DNA of 64,000 bases from Lota lota (Eukaryota > Chordata > Actinopteri > Gadiformes > Lotidae). Shown here in pieces: positions 13,368-33,700 of this stretch (positions are counted from its first letter, which is position 1; each line of letters opens with the position of its first letter). The DNA lies in the NCBI GenBank assembly GCA_026745465.1, contig JACYXH010000178.1:401991-465990 (forward strand), in the 5' to 3' direction. Below the pieces are notes generated by a model, which was not told the origin of the DNA, did not search any database, and saw only the letters and a list, made by a program, of their open reading frames with translations. The position numbers and the translations under genes were made by a program.

Positions 13368-15041
13368 ATGGCTCGATCACGGAACAAACTGGAGCCGTGG
13401 ATAGAGAATATGATAATCAGCCACGGCACAGAAAAAGAGAAAAATACTGCAAATCTGAAAGCCCGCGTTGTTTCGGTGGGTAAAATGCCACATTCGCAGG
13501 CGCTGGGCCTCGGCCCTCCAGAGTTGCTTTTTCTTTCCGATGGAGTGGTCCAGATTCCTGCGATCTTGACCGACACCGCGTGGGAACACCTCCAGGAGGA
13601 AGAAGACAGAGAGTGTTTCTCCAGCCTTGTCAACACTACGGTGTGTCTGCAGACCTACAGTCTCCAGTTTCATATGGCCCCCGAGAAGAGAAAAAGCAGA
13701 TTCTTCCTGTCACTTAGCAAGCTTGCCGCAATGGCAGCTGGACCTATTAAAGAGTGTCCCCCTTGCTGCACGACCCTTTCCTCCGTTAGGGTTAAGATCT
13801 GTGACACATGGAAAGCCTTGCAGGATCAGAATTTGGCTCAAACTGAAAGCAGTCAGAGTGGCATTGACTTGACCGAGCTGCTCGGTGTGTGGCAGTACGA
13901 TTGTCTGATGGATTTAGTAGAGGAGGTTCAAGAAAGACTGACATTGGCTAGGAGGATTACGTCGCCACAACCTTCGACCTCAAGCGACCCACCAGCCCTG
14001 CCCTTAGGCACGCACGTGCGCACAGAGTGGGACATTGACAGGGTGCGATGCAAGGGGGCTGAAACTTTTAGCATACCCATGGCTCATCTCATCATCCCAG
14101 ATACGGTGGCCCTTCCCCTGAGGCCGCCATCGCTACCCGACGAAGGCAGCGCCACGCCGATCGGCCTTATCCCCCCCTCCAGTGACCAACTGGTGATGCA
14201 CTCAACACCTGCCACCCAGCCCCACGCCTCCACCAGCGGGCCCAGTGGAGAGCCACAGGATGTAGTTAGGGGGTATGGTTTTGAAAAGACCCCTCCCCGG
14301 GACAACGTCCTCAACGTTTGCGAGGGCGTGCTCTTGGAGGAAATGGACAGCGATGAGTCGAATCCGTGGAATATGTTCCCCGCGCCGTCCAAGGTGTTCT
14401 GCACCTCCTCGTCCTCCGAGACGTCCCCTGGCTCGAAACTCTCGCTCTCCCAGGCTCAGCCAGACCCCGCTGTCCACCTCCAGGCCCAGTGTGAGAAGAG
14501 GGCGGCGACCAGCACCCGGGCGCCCCAGCTGGGGCCAGATACTGATGTTCCCCCTACCGTGGAGCCAAGTAAAGGAGACCAAAGGTCCCTCACGCTGTAC
14601 CAGCAGCCAGCAACTCTGCACTCTCCCACCTCCTCCAAGTCCTCTCCACCGGACTGCGTGGCCCGGGCCGAACCCATCGCCATCCAATCCTCCGGGGAGA
14701 AGACCACTGGCCCAGTGGAGGAGCACCACCAACCAGGCCCAGCGGCTGGCCCAGAGCAGGGAGGGGTACCCTGCGTAGACTTCAACCCTCCGTCTTGGCT
14801 ATTTGAAAATCAGACCGGTCCCATACCTGAGGTGTGCCACAGCTCCCAGCAGGACAGGGTGGCAGGTGGCAACTCTTACCCCCCCGCGGTCCACAGCGAC
14901 GGAAGCGGCTTCTCGTATCATTACAAAGTCTCATCGAAAAACGTGTTGGACTTCAGCAGGTTTAGAGTGGCGGACGATCACCTCAACTGGGCAGTGACGT
15001 ATCTTGTCGTTCCCAAGCATGCGGACAGTAACAACTTATAG
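13368..15041 (+). CDS. acd: Shelterin protein TPP1 (ACD), single uninterrupted reading frame
   Basis: TPP1 bridges POT1 and TIN2 in shelterin and recruits telomerase. The 557-aa frame starts at an ATG with an in-frame TAA just upstream (13347-13349). Residues 8-12 (LEPWI) align with the LRPWI start of the human OB-fold, which extends to about residue 150. The acidic stretch QEEEDRECF (76-84) falls where the human TEL patch (telomerase contact) lies. Residues about 220-240 (RVRCKGAETFSIPMAHL) resemble the human POT1-binding segment. A long Ser/Pro-rich linker follows. The C-terminus (about 510-550, GSGFSYHYK then LNWAVTYLV) matches the TIN2-binding tail (GSAFQYEYE, LMAWALHFLM). Human ACD has many introns and this copy has none, so it may be a retrocopy or a fish intron-loss form. 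The intact frame and conserved ends argue that it is functional. Confidence 0.93.
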   Translation: MARSRNKLEPWIENMIISHGTEKEKNTANLKARVVSVGKMPHSQALGLGPPELLFLSDGVVQIPAILTDTAWEHLQEEEDRECFSSLVNTTVCLQTYSLQFHMAPEKRKSRFFLSLSKLAAMAAGPIKECPPCCTTLSSVRVKICDTWKALQDQNLAQTESSQSGIDLTELLGVWQYDCLMDLVEEVQERLTLARRITSPQPSTSSDPPALPLGTHVRTEWDIDRVRCKGAETFSIPMAHLIIPDTVALPLRPPSLPDEGSATPIGLIPPSSDQLVMHSTPATQPHASTSGPSGEPQDVVRGYGFEKTPPRDNVLNVCEGVLLEEMDSDESNPWNMFPAPSKVFCTSSSSETSPGSKLSLSQAQPDPAVHLQAQCEKRAATSTRAPQLGPDTDVPPTVEPSKGDQRSLTLYQQPATLHSPTSSKSSPPDCVARAEPIAIQSSGEKTTGPVEEHHQPGPAAGPEQGGVPCVDFNPPSWLFENQTGPIPEVCHSSQQDRVAGGNSYPPAVHSDGSGFSYHYKVSSKNVLDFSRFRVADDHLNWAVTYLVVPKHADSNNL

Positions 15042-16020
15042 ATTTCCTAAACCTGCCCCTTTGTTCCCAGGAAAGAATAAAAAAAAAAATCAGTTTGTTG
15101 CTGAAGCTACAATCATTAGGAGATTCTCAACATCTAGTGGGGAATGCGTTTAAATTGTAAATAGTTGATTTATTAAATTGTTATTGATAGAATCTATTTT
15201 TACAAATGGCAGGACACAACCCTCTGGGAATTAAAAGTTACAGTTCAGGGACCGTTACTATACCTATACGTTTTCCCCTATCACATGGTATACACAGCTT
15301 GTCATTTTACAAATATTCTCTAACACTGTATCTATTTTCTAGTTCTATGTGTCTGTTAAGACCTGTTTTTTTATTGGATATTTATGAATAAAATTGCTTT
15401 GTTAACTGTACCAGTCACAAAATGTATTGTGACTGGAACCATATTATGATATACTTAAGAAACTGTAGCCCACATAAATTAAGCTTGTTTTAGGCTTCTG
15501 CATATATATGTTCTACAAACACCCAATAGCTTATATTATATAGCCTACATAAGATACATTTTTTCACCATAGACTTGACTTGTGCAGTAAAGAGCTCAAA
15601 CATCTAACATTCAATTTTGTTTTAAATAGCCTACCTTACCTTTGCAATGGTTAAAATGATTCTGTCCAGAAGATGTCACCAAATACAAGTCATAGCCTTG
15701 CCAGTAGACTAGGCGTAGGCCAATCTTTCCCAAAAAGAAATGTATTTGTTCCCGACCGTTATTCCACTACAACAATTTAATAAACCGTTTTATTGCAGAT
15801 TTCCCATTGTAGGTTAATGATTTAATCATTAAAATCTTTTTAGGTCTTAACAGCCTATGATGATGTAATTCTGACTTGACATGGGCGAGATAGATGAGCC
15901 AGTCAGCAATGAGGAATCCAGTAGTCAGCCATAACATGAACTCGAATGAACATGAATCATCAGTCTTACCTTAACGGATTAATGTAGGTCCACAACTTGC
16001 AGCATTTAATTGTGCTTTTT

Positions 16021-16311
16021 GGTAACACTTCGCAATAAGGGGACATTAATGAACCATTAATTAACATTAGTTAATGCAGTAGTATTATTATCTTAGGGGT
16101 AGTGGGTTAGGGTTAACCGCAACCCTAACCCTATTACAAAAATGTAATACCATAGTTAACATGAACCCCATTACCTTAGTTAACATGAACATCATAAACA
16201 TGAACACCATTAGTGAGTGTTTACTATGTTAGTTGACTAATTAATGAACGGTTAGTTGTGCATTACTGCATTAACTAATGCAGTAATAATAAATAATTGT
16301 AAAGTGTTATC
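16021..16311. mobile_element. MITE with terminal inverted repeats
   Basis: The left end GGTAACACTTCGCAATAA and the reverse complement of the right end GATAACACTTTACAATTA are imperfect inverted repeats. Internal sub-terminal motifs (TTAACATTAGTTAATGCAGTA) recur in both orientations. The flanks TGCTTTTT and TGCCTTTT look like a decayed 8-bp target duplication, which would suit a hAT-type origin. Non-coding. Confidence 0.7.
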
Positions 16312-17139
16312 TGCCTTTTTAATGACAGCAAAGCAAGCAATTTCTGTGGTTTGGGTAGAACTATTTTTTTTAAGGCAATGGTTAATTGTTAATTGTTTAG
16401 TTTGCCGCGCCGGTGAACTAAACAGCCCACTAAACGCAATAGATCAATGAATAAACTGCTGGTCTACATCCTTTCTAGTTTTGCGTTCGATTTAATCCAT
16501 GTCTTCCTAATGAATCATTGCTGTCTGAAAAGAAAAAAGAAAAAAAAGAAACACCCGTGAAAAGTTGAGTTTATTCACCTCGAAACTGAAATGTAAGCAC
16601 GGTGCAGCTGTGAGCACTTGTAAAGTTGTTATAATCCCTGTGGCCCTTATAAACAGGAAAATACATAATATAAAGCATCATGTAGGCTTTCACAAATAAT
16701 ATACATTCTCGTTCCTTCGAGTTGTCCTTTTAAGGCGATCGCCCCAGCTGGCTGCTTGCAGCTGCTGATAAAACAATTAGGCGTAGGCCTAACCCCATCA
16801 TTACGCTTCGTTTTACGCAGCGTGAGATGATACGTCATTATTGTTTTTTTTCTATTTTAATTATGCACATCTAAAAAAATAATTCACTTAGTCGAGCGAA
16901 CAGATTAATTCCTGTTCATTCCTGTTTTTTCTTCATATAATGCATTTTATACCGTCATTGGATTTGGATGCGTATGTGGGGCCGGATACGATTTGAAAGA
17001 AAATGTTAACTTTATTTTCCTTTTACACTTTGTTTTGATTTCTGCTTAACCAAAGCAAGTCCCAGAAAGAACTCCGCAATGTTTGCTTGTTCTCTCTGTG
17101 CGAGCAACTCTCCGCGTCAAGGGTGGACGTGATATTTCA

Positions 17140-17550
17140 AACAGCACATCAGTGCGTTTATGTATTGGGTGCCCGGAAATTTTTCCAAATAAACACAGCT
17201 TGATTCAACTTGGGTGGGCAGACTTATCAACAGACTAATTCTATAAACAGATGAGGGAATAACCCGGCACCTCATTGGTTGGTGGGTAAAAGGGACACGC
17301 GGGATCTTGTGCAATGAAATTTTAATTAATGTGGGTGGGCTGAGAACACAACGAATGTTTATGATGGACAATTTATTTTCCCGTGCAAAGTCAACAAAAC
17401 ACTGCAAACGCACAACAATTATTTGACATTTTTGGGTGGACTTCGTGAGGCGGCCAGGGCGCACGGGAAGTCAGTTCAGGGGAGAAACTCTGGGCGCCGG
17501 CTGTTCGTGAACTTTCCCTGCACGGATACGATTCGTGATTTCCCGGCGCG
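17140..17550 (+). promoter_or_regulatory. foxl1: Candidate foxl1 proximal promoter / 5' UTR
   Basis: This lies directly upstream of the foxl1 ATG. It contains an inverted CCAAT box (ATTGGTTGG near 17274), a TAAACA forkhead-type site near 17245 and GC-rich sequence next to the start. The call rests on position and these motifs only. Confidence 0.35.
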
Positions 17551-18723
17551 ATGAGTCTGTATCACACCCGACTTCAGCATCTCGGAGTACCACCTCAATC
17601 GCTTGGCATCTCCAACCATCCACCAATGGTCTACTTGTATGGCGGGGAAAACAGCGGAATGGTTCCCGCTCTGAGCTTCCTTTCGGCGCGCCAGCAGGAG
17701 CCTCCGCAGAAACCGCCGTACAGTTACATCGCGCTCATTGCCATGGCGATCAAGAACGCACCGGAGAGGCGCGCGACGCTCAGCGGCATCTACAAGTTCA
17801 TCATGGACCGCTTCCCGTTTTACCACGACAACAAGCAGGGGTGGCAGAACTCGATCCGCCACAACCTGTCGCTGAACGACTGCTTCATCAAAGTGCCGCG
17901 GGAGAAAGGTCGACCCGGCAAGGGGAGCTACTGGACGCTTGACACTAAATGCCTGGACATGTTCGAGAACGGCAACTACAGACGAAGGAAACGGAGACTT
18001 AAGAGCAGACAGCAGCAGGAGAGCGACTCACCATCTGGGACCAAGCGGACGAAGGTGTCGGGAGGACAGTCCAGCACTCGACCGGCCTTTGCAGAGGCGC
18101 CAGGCGGTGAGGATGTAGGCATCTCGCAGAAGGGGGCAATGAAGCCAAAGGAGACTGCGTATGTGCCCCGAGATCAAAGTTTAAAGCCCATTCTTGCAGA
18201 ATTGCACCATTCCGGCATGCAGCAAAATACCCCATCGAGGAAGTCCACGGAGAGCACCGGCGGAGCATCCACCCGGAGACAGCAACCGTTACCACGAGCA
18301 TCCGGGCAGCGTTGCGCGCCAGCACACGAATCCACGGCGCGCGTGGAAGATCTTCCAGAGCATACTGTCCCACACGATAAGGAAGATGAGGATGCAAGGT
18401 CCGTTTTCAGTGGACGAGAGAATGGCCAGCTCAGCATGTTTGTGCATGACAAAACAAAGGGAAATGGTGTTTCACATCACGAGGGCAGCAGGCCCACTGA
18501 TAAATCACATTCATTCAGCATTGACAATATATTGTCAAAAAATGTAAATAACGTGGACAAGGTTTCCTACCTTGGGTTGACTAAAGAGACATGCGCAGAG
18601 CGCCAAAGCCCTTATGGGCCATCTTTTGTCCTAGGTATGCACGCACATCAACTGTACCAAATGGGACTTCCACTGTGTTCCTACATATCTCTGCCGTATC
18701 CCGACAAAGTCCATTTTTTTTAA
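17551..18723 (+). CDS. foxl1: Forkhead transcription factor FoxL1, single exon, complete
   Basis: FoxL1 is a nuclear DNA-binding regulator of mesenchyme, including gut mesenchyme. The 390-aa frame has an N-terminal MVYLYG motif (residues 26-31) shared with mammalian FOXL1. The forkhead domain covers about residues 52-147, with [14 protein letters not shown], the recognition helix [13 protein letters not shown] (98-110), wing residues [15 protein letters not shown], and a basic [10 protein letters not shown] tail. The central region is Ser/Gly/Arg-rich and diverged. Two C-terminal motifs clinch FoxL1 rather than another Fox class: FSIDNIL (about 322) and the terminal [13 protein letters not shown] followed by DKVHFF. 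Mammalian FOXL1 is also intronless, so the single exon is normal. The foxf1 and foxc2 genes that accompany it in tetrapods are not in this window. Confidence 0.97.
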   Translation: MSLYHTRLQHLGVPPQSLGISNHPPMVYLYGGENSGMVPALSFLSARQQEPPQKPPYSYIALIAMAIKNAPERRATLSGIYKFIMDRFPFYHDNKQGWQNSIRHNLSLNDCFIKVPREKGRPGKGSYWTLDTKCLDMFENGNYRRRKRRLKSRQQQESDSPSGTKRTKVSGGQSSTRPAFAEAPGGEDVGISQKGAMKPKETAYVPRDQSLKPILAELHHSGMQQNTPSRKSTESTGGASTRRQQPLPRASGQRCAPAHESTARVEDLPEHTVPHDKEDEDARSVFSGRENGQLSMFVHDKTKGNGVSHHEGSRPTDKSHSFSIDNILSKNVNNVDKVSYLGLTKETCAERQSPYGPSFVLGMHAHQLYQMGLPLCSYISLPYPDKVHFF

Positions 18724-20159
18724 ACAATTGTGTTTGAAACGAAATGCTGACTAACTTTAACTGTTCAAACGTTATATGCCTAACCTTTAACCTGAGATAA
18801 CGAGTTGTGACTGTGAGATAATTTATTTGTTAAACAGCTTTATAATTGTTATCCAAACATACTTTTTTAATGATGGCAGCCTGTCATAATCATTGTCTAC
18901 TTCTGTGTTCATTCATATTCCTCTATAAATAGAACAACTCAAGATCTCTTATATTTCTTGCTCAGTTGATTGTAATTCAGGTATTCTGCTTAGGACATAT
19001 ACAATACATATCTTTATTGAAACCTTCCATTCAACAGTACTAATGCTGAACGGATGCACAGCTGTCTGTTTTAAATCCTGCAGAAAGCGCTTAAGTGCAT
19101 ACGGATGTTGTCATTGTCCATGTAAATGTTTATGGAACATGGGATGTATCTTTCTCTCTTCCTTCATAAAGGGACAGGGTTTAATGTACATGTGTATGAA
19201 CATGTTGAGATAAACCTCTCCTCCCAGAATTTGAAAGTTCCGTCATCAAGTGTATAGAACTCCAAAACTATAGCCAGATTTGTTCTACATTTCTCATTAT
19301 TGTGAATTCTGGTTTAAAACATAAAACAATTCTCTATTACATAACAAACAACAAATAATGTTGAGGAAAAGTTGTGATTAAATGGGGAAAATGTTGCTTT
19401 GAAGTCGCGCTGTTTAGGATTGTTGGTTCAGATTGATTATAGGAATATACAACAAGTCAATCATACTCATCATTCACTTCAATGTTATGAAGAATGATGC
19501 AGAATTATCTAGCACCCATTCATTCTTCTCCAAGTTCCGCCATTAGGGCATCCAATCATGCAAGTGCACAGGTTGGTACCAGTCACGCCAGTCACCTTCT
19601 ATCAATCTGAGGAGAATAGCTAATGCTTTGCAGCAAGCTTCACTAACACTCACACTATTTTAATTAAATATGTATTCTTGAAGCAGCAGTGATAACAATA
19701 AATCATTCTTGGCACATGTGACATAATGATCAGTTTTAATATAACATTGTAGTGTACTGTATGACCAAATGTATGGATATTAAAGGGAGTAAGGTACAAG
19801 CATAATGGATTTGGCTGTCCTATACATTACACATCTATTATAATACCAGAATGCACCAGTGCTGCTGGAGAAGGCCGTGGTAGGCCTTCTGTAATAAGAT
19901 TTAGAATAACACTTGTGTGAGAGAAGTGCAGAGAATGGCCGTCTAAAAATAGGCCTAAACAGTTGAGGCGCACAGTCCTCTCCAAAAACAGTGTGCTGTG
20001 CGCTTGCACACTGCAAATAAGGAATGTTTGTTAAAATAAACGTCCCCACATTTGAGGAAAGGAGTTGGAAATCACAAGCATTTCCTGTGTATAGGATTCT
20101 TTTGGTCAGACGAGTAAATAAAACATGGAAACAGCTGAAAGCCTCCGAGGGGATAGACT

Positions 20160-20161
<2 letters not shown>

Positions 20162-20240
<79 letters not shown>

Positions 20241-20250
20241 CGAGAGCGAG
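20162..20250. repeat. (GA)n with (GAGAGC) tail
   Basis: About 36 GA units, grading into a few GAGAGC hexamers at the right edge. Confidence 0.95.
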
Positions 20251-21031
20251 AATCAGGCCCAAGTTTGTTATCAAAAGCTATAAAGTGAAATACGTTTCAC
20301 TAGTTGACTGGTATGTGTCCATGTTACTAAAGCAATACTAACATTCACATGCAAAATCACAACTATAATTTAGTGTGCTTTGGTTAGTCCGATAACAATT
20401 GACAAGTAGAGAAACCTATGGGGACTTTGCCAGTGGTGAAATGTTGAAGGACAATCATGTAATGGATCATCAGTGGTGCAGAGGATATTTCCCATAATGC
20501 AATTCAACCACTCATGGGTTGAGTTGTGGACATTTTCAGCCAGCAAATCATCACTCTTCATCTTCACGCTTCATCACTCCCCACTATTACGCAGAAAATC
20601 ACTCAGTTTTAGATGGTGTTAGTGTACAGCTTTAGCTGTGATTGGATGGAGGGCCATGTGGAAAGAGCAGGAACAATACAAAATATCACACGGTCTCGAG
20701 AGTGTCATCGCTCTCGCTCCCATGTGCAATCACGTTTGAGTTTCAGCACTAAATCACACCATTTAAACACCAGGGGTTCAAAAGAGTTTTAATCCAAGTG
20801 TTTATTGTATTTTTTCACTCTACATAAACGGGCTACAGTTGTTCAAATACACACTCAGATTGGTGTCGAGAGGTGGGGTCATGATGAAGATGGATGTGCT
20901 TCGGTGCATGCTACATTAGCAGCTAATCAAGTTAGGTTTCCTGGCACAAAGCTTTATACATCGTTATCCGCCTCAAACGTCCACCAGACCACGACTTCAA
21001 CAGAGCTGTTTAAGGACATGTACACTGACAT

Positions 21032-21040
21032 ACACACACA

Positions 21041-21109
<69 letters not shown>

Positions 21110-21119
21110 ACACACACAA
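21032..21119. repeat. (AC)n microsatellite
   Basis: A CA tract with a few single-base interruptions near both ends. A smaller TG tract (21334-21378) and a broken CA cluster (21618-21682) follow within 600 bp. Confidence 0.93.
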
Positions 21120-21331
21120 GCCATTCAATGTTTAAGATTACCTGCAGCATCCCAGAGAGAAATACATTAAATTAAATAACAACAATCAATGTTTGTTATC
21201 AATCATTACAATAATCTTATAATAATATAATCAATATTTTCGTTCTTTCTGAAACACACATACTCACATTTTGCTAGAAACTTTCGAATATTACCAGTCA
21301 GTTCAAATCAAGCATCATTTTGCTGGGAAAT

Positions 21332-21382
<51 letters not shown>

Positions 21383-22623
21383 TCAAGTGTTTGTGTGTAT
21401 AAACACGCCGGAGGTGCACGTGGCAAGCTTTAGTCCCATCACCCCTTCACCTCCGCCCACTGTCCGGGACCACCCCGGGGTCCGACACTTCATCCTGGAG
21501 GAAGTCATTGGGGTCTGAATAGGAGCCTCCCTCTGAGGGCTGTAAGAGTGCAGCCTGCTTCCTCAATCACCCTCCTTTGCTGGGCTCCTACGCAGAGTGG
21601 AGACAAACAAACACATAGACAGACACACACACACACACACACACGCATGCACACACAACGCACAGACAGACACACACACACAAAGCTGGGTGGAAGTGAG
21701 CCATGGATCCACAGCCCAAACCAATGAAAACATGGAAAACAAAATATATTGATGCTTATTGTGAATATAGTTTTGTGTGGTTTGTGTTTTTAGGGAATAT
21801 CTGTCATGACAAGGTCAACGAGGGGATGATGACATGCAGACTAAGGCAGATGATGTGCACCGATACACTGACACGTACTGTTTCACTAAACAAGAGCATG
21901 CTACTTCATACAGGTCTGACCTTGAGGGAGAAAAAGAGTTGCTGTATCCATGAAGCCATCCAGTGTTCCGGGCACACAGCTGCGTCGTGGCAAAGTGTTC
22001 ATATGTGTGAGAGAATGTTTTCCTCGCTTATCCTTCATATCCATGAGTGATGCATGGCTAATGGACGCAGCGAGCGTGTGTTTGTATCATCAAGTACTCC
22101 ACACTGTATATCGTGTGTGTGTATAAACACAAGTGAATGAGACTTGAAGAAATTCCTCGTCCAATGTTAGGAGTTCAGCCTTTGCAAAGGCCCCCAGTGT
22201 GAACAAGAGGGGAAGATCGGTGGATACTAGCATTATGGATTGAATTCTTAAGTGTGCACACAATGCTCATTGTGTCTCTCCTCCCATTGCCCCCACTTCA
22301 CACACACCACCGATTTGTATTTATTTTTTTGCTGGTGGGTCTGGCATTAATTACATTGAGCCGGGCACTGGTGGTGTGAGTGCGCTGACTATGCTTTCAC
22401 AGCTCATTACACGGTGTCCAATCAGCATGCAGACTGTGTGACCGCTGTTTATTTATGTGTGGAGCTAAAAATGGCAGACTGTTAGCAGCCTTTGCCCAGG
22501 GCGGGTGGTGGTGAGGGGGGTCTGAAATACAGGGAATACTCCCAACACATTGTGCCGCTACTACATAGGCCGCTACTACCCTAATCAACACCCCTGCTCG
22601 TATTGACACAGACATATACATCC

Positions 22624-22629
<6 letters not shown>

Positions 22630-22662
<33 letters not shown>
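22630..22662. repeat. (CT)n microsatellite
   Basis: A short pure CT tract of about 16 repeats, followed by CGCAAC. Confidence 0.9.
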
Positions 22663-22664
<2 letters not shown>

Positions 22665-24696
22665 ACTATGTGCATGGGGCCCACATATTAACAGTCTGAA
22701 AAACATAAAAAATAAATGTAATACAGCGCTTACTGCTTGATTCAACATTGGACGGCATTGACATTGGCATGCAGATGTCATGCAGCCAGTCATAGTATTG
22801 TTCTCATCTTGACTTCATGTGGTAAGGAAACAATTTAAATAATAAAGGTGTCACACGGTTGATAAATGGGCAAGGTTTAATATGACTACTCTAATAAATA
22901 TCCAAACCAGAGATCATGCAGCATGCAATGAAAATACAAAAGGCTATCAGTTACACCAGGTGGATATAGGGTCCCTTCTTCACATTGAACCTGAAGGGCC
23001 AAACTCTTTCAGTGGCTTTGACTATGGCTTACATGGACAGCTCAGTTAAAGTCACTAAAGATCCGAGATATCAGAGTAAATATACAGCACGTTCCAAAAG
23101 TCAAGGAGTCAGCAACAAAAACATTGAACGGTTCTTTTAAAATGTGATCTTTAGGAAGATAAATACTTCATACAAAAGGGTTGCCGAGATGTCAAATAAG
23201 GCTTATACCACCAGAGGTATTAAGGGTCGGTTCACCAAAGACAACGTTGAGAGAAATAGACTTGGAAGGCAAACTGGAGGCTCTATCTGTTACATTGCTG
23301 GATGGCAAGGCGCTGAATGATACTGAATGAGTCATATCAATCAGCTAAAAGGTCACGACATTGCATTATCTTACTGCATTCTTAATGATCGTATCCAAGA
23401 GGCAAAAAGGGGGTACTTGAGAAGTAAGTTTCATCTTAATCAGAACAGTCACAAAACCTATACAAAACATAGGCAATACGCAGCACGCAGTTTTGGAAAA
23501 TGCACAGGAAGGAATTTACAATAGTGATATCTTAATTACCTTACACAATGACTATTTAAAAACAAATATGTATACATTGGATTGGGTTTTTAAACAAGGA
23601 CACAGCTTTTTCAACACATTTCACTTTATAGTGACAAGTACGAGGAGAGATGAACTGGAGAAACAATGCTACCGCCTATTGGTAAGATTGAGCAATGCAG
23701 TCTAAGCGTCTCAATGGTATTTCACAGGCTATATCGATTATTATACAGTATGGATAATTATTTAGGAACAGCCATTGCCATGCTCCTAGTTCTTGGTTAT
23801 TCTTCTATATGAAGAGCTCACAATAAAATACAACACTTCTATCCATATACAGCTACTTTTGTTAATCTGGTGATTCACTGAAGCAAAAGCAGTGAGTTCT
23901 TTGAAAGACAAAAAGACTACACAAATAAAGGTATCAATATGGAAAGGAGTGAGGAATCTACACATTGACTCCGACAAACATGTTAGAAGGTACATGAAAA
24001 GGCACTTTGCATGTCCCAATTTTATGAAATACAGTCCCTTATCTAAAAATAATAACACTAGATCATTTTTAAAGGGTCTGTTAGAGTTAAGATATGGTCT
24101 TGGACAGATGAGTTGGTTCATTGGTGTTCAACATATTTGTGTATAAGTTTGCAACAGCTACTGGGAATGTGAAAATGTATACTTCATGAAAGAATATATA
24201 TTTGGTGTCATAGATGGTTGTGGTTTGGTAAAAAACAATGACTTTGTCCACTAACTCTTCTATTAACTAATTGTGGGGTCAATAAAAAAAATTATGACAT
24301 TTAGGAGTGGTCAATTTGTGGTTTAACATTACAAATGAATATGAACTAAAATCCACACTAAGAATATTCACATCATGTACACTACTTTTTAGAACAGAAT
24401 AATAACAGATTTGTTTTTACCTAGAAAAAACTTTGCTACATGAAGTACAAACTACTTTCCAAGGTCACGCTAATATAGCTAAAGAACAGCAGAATTTACT
24501 GGTAGAGTCAAAATAAAATAAAGCCATATTGCTCGAGCCAAGTGCCAACCCACACCGGATTCTACATTTATCTATCTAGCTAATACATGCATAATAAGAA
24601 TGATGTAACGTAGGCATACCTGAATGCAATTAACACTATCATCAGCACAGACATTGTAGGAACATATAAAGAGTAGTAGTGGAGGAGTATTGTTGT

Positions 24697-24735
24697 GATG
24701 ATGATGAGATGATGATGATGATGATGATGATGATA
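24697..24735. repeat. (GAT)n microsatellite
   Basis: Trinucleotide GAT/ATG run with one phase slip (GATGAGATG), about 130 bp downstream (in KIAA0513 orientation) of the large CA tract. Confidence 0.9.
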
Positions 24736-24826
24736 GACAGTCGGCTTCTATTATTGCTCTAGCGGGAGGGGATCAAAGAGGAGCCCGGAGACTTGCAGGA
24801 GTGGCTTCTACAAAGCCCTTCACCTT

Positions 24827-24976
<150 letters not shown>

Positions 24977-25009
24977 TTGTAATGCTGTCCAACATCCTGT
25001 AGCACCCAC

Positions 25010-31905
<6,896 letters not shown>

Positions 31906-33139
31906 AGACAGTGGCCTGTCTCTACCTCAGCAGTGTCTCAATGACGAGCTACTCTGTGGTCCGTATGCACATGGAGCAGGAGAGCTTGAGGCAGCAGAAC
32001 ATAGACCTCCAGAATAGGGGTAGGATGATGGGTTGTTGGGATGAGGCGCCAGACCTTGCACAACCTACATCTTCCCCCAAACAGGGGCACCAATATTCAA
32101 TCCCAGGGCCTTTAGAGAGAAGAGAGGGAAATGATGGTTCTGAATTCATCTCATACACATATTTATTCCTGCAAGCTCAACGTTTCTGGTTGTGTTCGAT
32201 TGGATGTCATGGAATGCCCAATCAGAGATGTTGTATTTTAAAAGGTTTGTTATAGTGTCATCGTAATCTCTTTATGCTGTGTTACCTCCCTGCTACGTCT
32301 TAACCGAGGTGTTTTGGCTAATGCAGTAGAAGAGAATGAAGAACACCCATCTCACCCAGACTTGGTGATGCAATCACAAATGTTCAGCAGGTGGTTAGAT
32401 ATTCTGACAAAATGTGTTTTTGTCACACTTAGTTTCTATAACTGTATATAAGAGTGGGGGGATTAGCTAATGAGGTAGAGAAACACATTGGCACAGGATG
32501 AAAGCTGCTAAAACCATACTTTAACCAATATTAGTATTATTAGCCCAGTATTATTCTTTAGTTTATGTTAATTAACTAATCAAGCAAGAATTTTGAAATA
32601 TTGAAAATGCACTGATTATCCAAATCAACTAATACATAATATTATTCACTTTAGCCTTTTTTTTTTCACAGACAACAAATGCTTTACAAAGACTTGCAGA
32701 CTTCCTGCAAACAACAGAGTGTATAATTCAATACACTACAAACCACAAGAAAACGGAAATTCAAGCAACCTCACACATACAAAAGGATTTCTAATATTAT
32801 AGTTTCAATATAGATGCAACTGAAACCACAATTCTGCATGTCTGCTACAATCGTTCTTGCTTTAGTTCATAGGCAAACTAAAAAACATATGAAGAAATAC
32901 CACTTTTTTCACCGATTATTTACATTTGAACAAACTGTACAGAGCGACAACAAAGTTGGAAAGAGGTAACTGAAACGTTTGACTTTCAAAAACTTTTAAA
33001 CAAACATTTAGTTAAACATTATTTTTGCATTTATTGTGGTAGGTTTTATAGCTACTTGTAAATGGGGTAGTGCTAGGTGAAGCCACACCCCATTCCCCCA
33101 AACATCCAATCACAAGCAGGGATGAAAAGAAAAAGAAAC

Positions 33140-33700
33140 AGCCGCACTCGGCTCTCCTGCAGGCTACAGCAGCAGCATCCCGAAAAGCACTGTTCATTAC
33201 AGCTACGCACCGCCGAGCTGTCCTTTAGCTAATCTACTTTAGCTTCCCTATCAGGGGCACAGAATGGTACTCTGGTGTAGCTACAAATTGTAAACCGGCT
33301 GTTGATTTCATGTCAACAGTGTTGTACCCCCAGAAACACACGTGTACAGTGCAGGCACGCAGACTTGACACCCAAGGACCCCTCAAGCTTGGTCTCATGA
33401 GACATGGGTACTGTTATATAATACTGTCTTCAAAGATCATAACTCAGTGAGGTTCATGCACGAATTGACAAGCGGTCACACACACGCATGAATACACCCA
33501 ATAGCTTCGTTCACTTCCTTTATTTTACAATGTCTTATTGTCAATAAAACCGGTTGTTTCTTTAAAAAGTAATAAACACGGCATTTGCCTGGCCTAGACT
33601 GACAGGTTGCCCAAGTATTGCAAGTTATGTCCATGTTCTTAGGCAGTCTACGGTCTAGATTGGAAATAAAACATGTATGGGGAAATGCTCTCCATTGCAA
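33140..33700. repeat. Dispersed repeat, copy A
   Basis: Shares long collinear stretches with copy B, 3.2 kb away, including GGCTACAGCAGCAGCATCCC, TTGATTTCATGTCAAC, CCAAGGACCCCTCAAG and GAGACATGGGTACTGTTATA. The copies differ by scattered substitutions and small indels, so the duplication is not recent. Confidence 0.85.

Larger units (their letters stand above)
15042..17550. other. acd-foxl1 intergenic region
   Basis: Contains the acd 3' end, with AATAAA at 15076-15081 (inside an A-rich run) and at 15387-15392, the latter the better polyadenylation candidate. It also holds a small transposon at 16021-16311 and the foxl1 5' flank. No other coding potential was seen. Confidence 0.6.

Noticed and set aside
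14202-14785. Minus-strand frames of 100-176 codons opposite acd
   Set aside because: They lie opposite the GC-rich acd linker and match no family; the plus-strand frame explains the openness.
16097-16134. Telomere-like GGGTTAGGGT and ACCCTAACCCT facing each other
   Set aside because: Only one or two hexamers each, lying within a MITE; nearness to the telomere gene acd looks coincidental.
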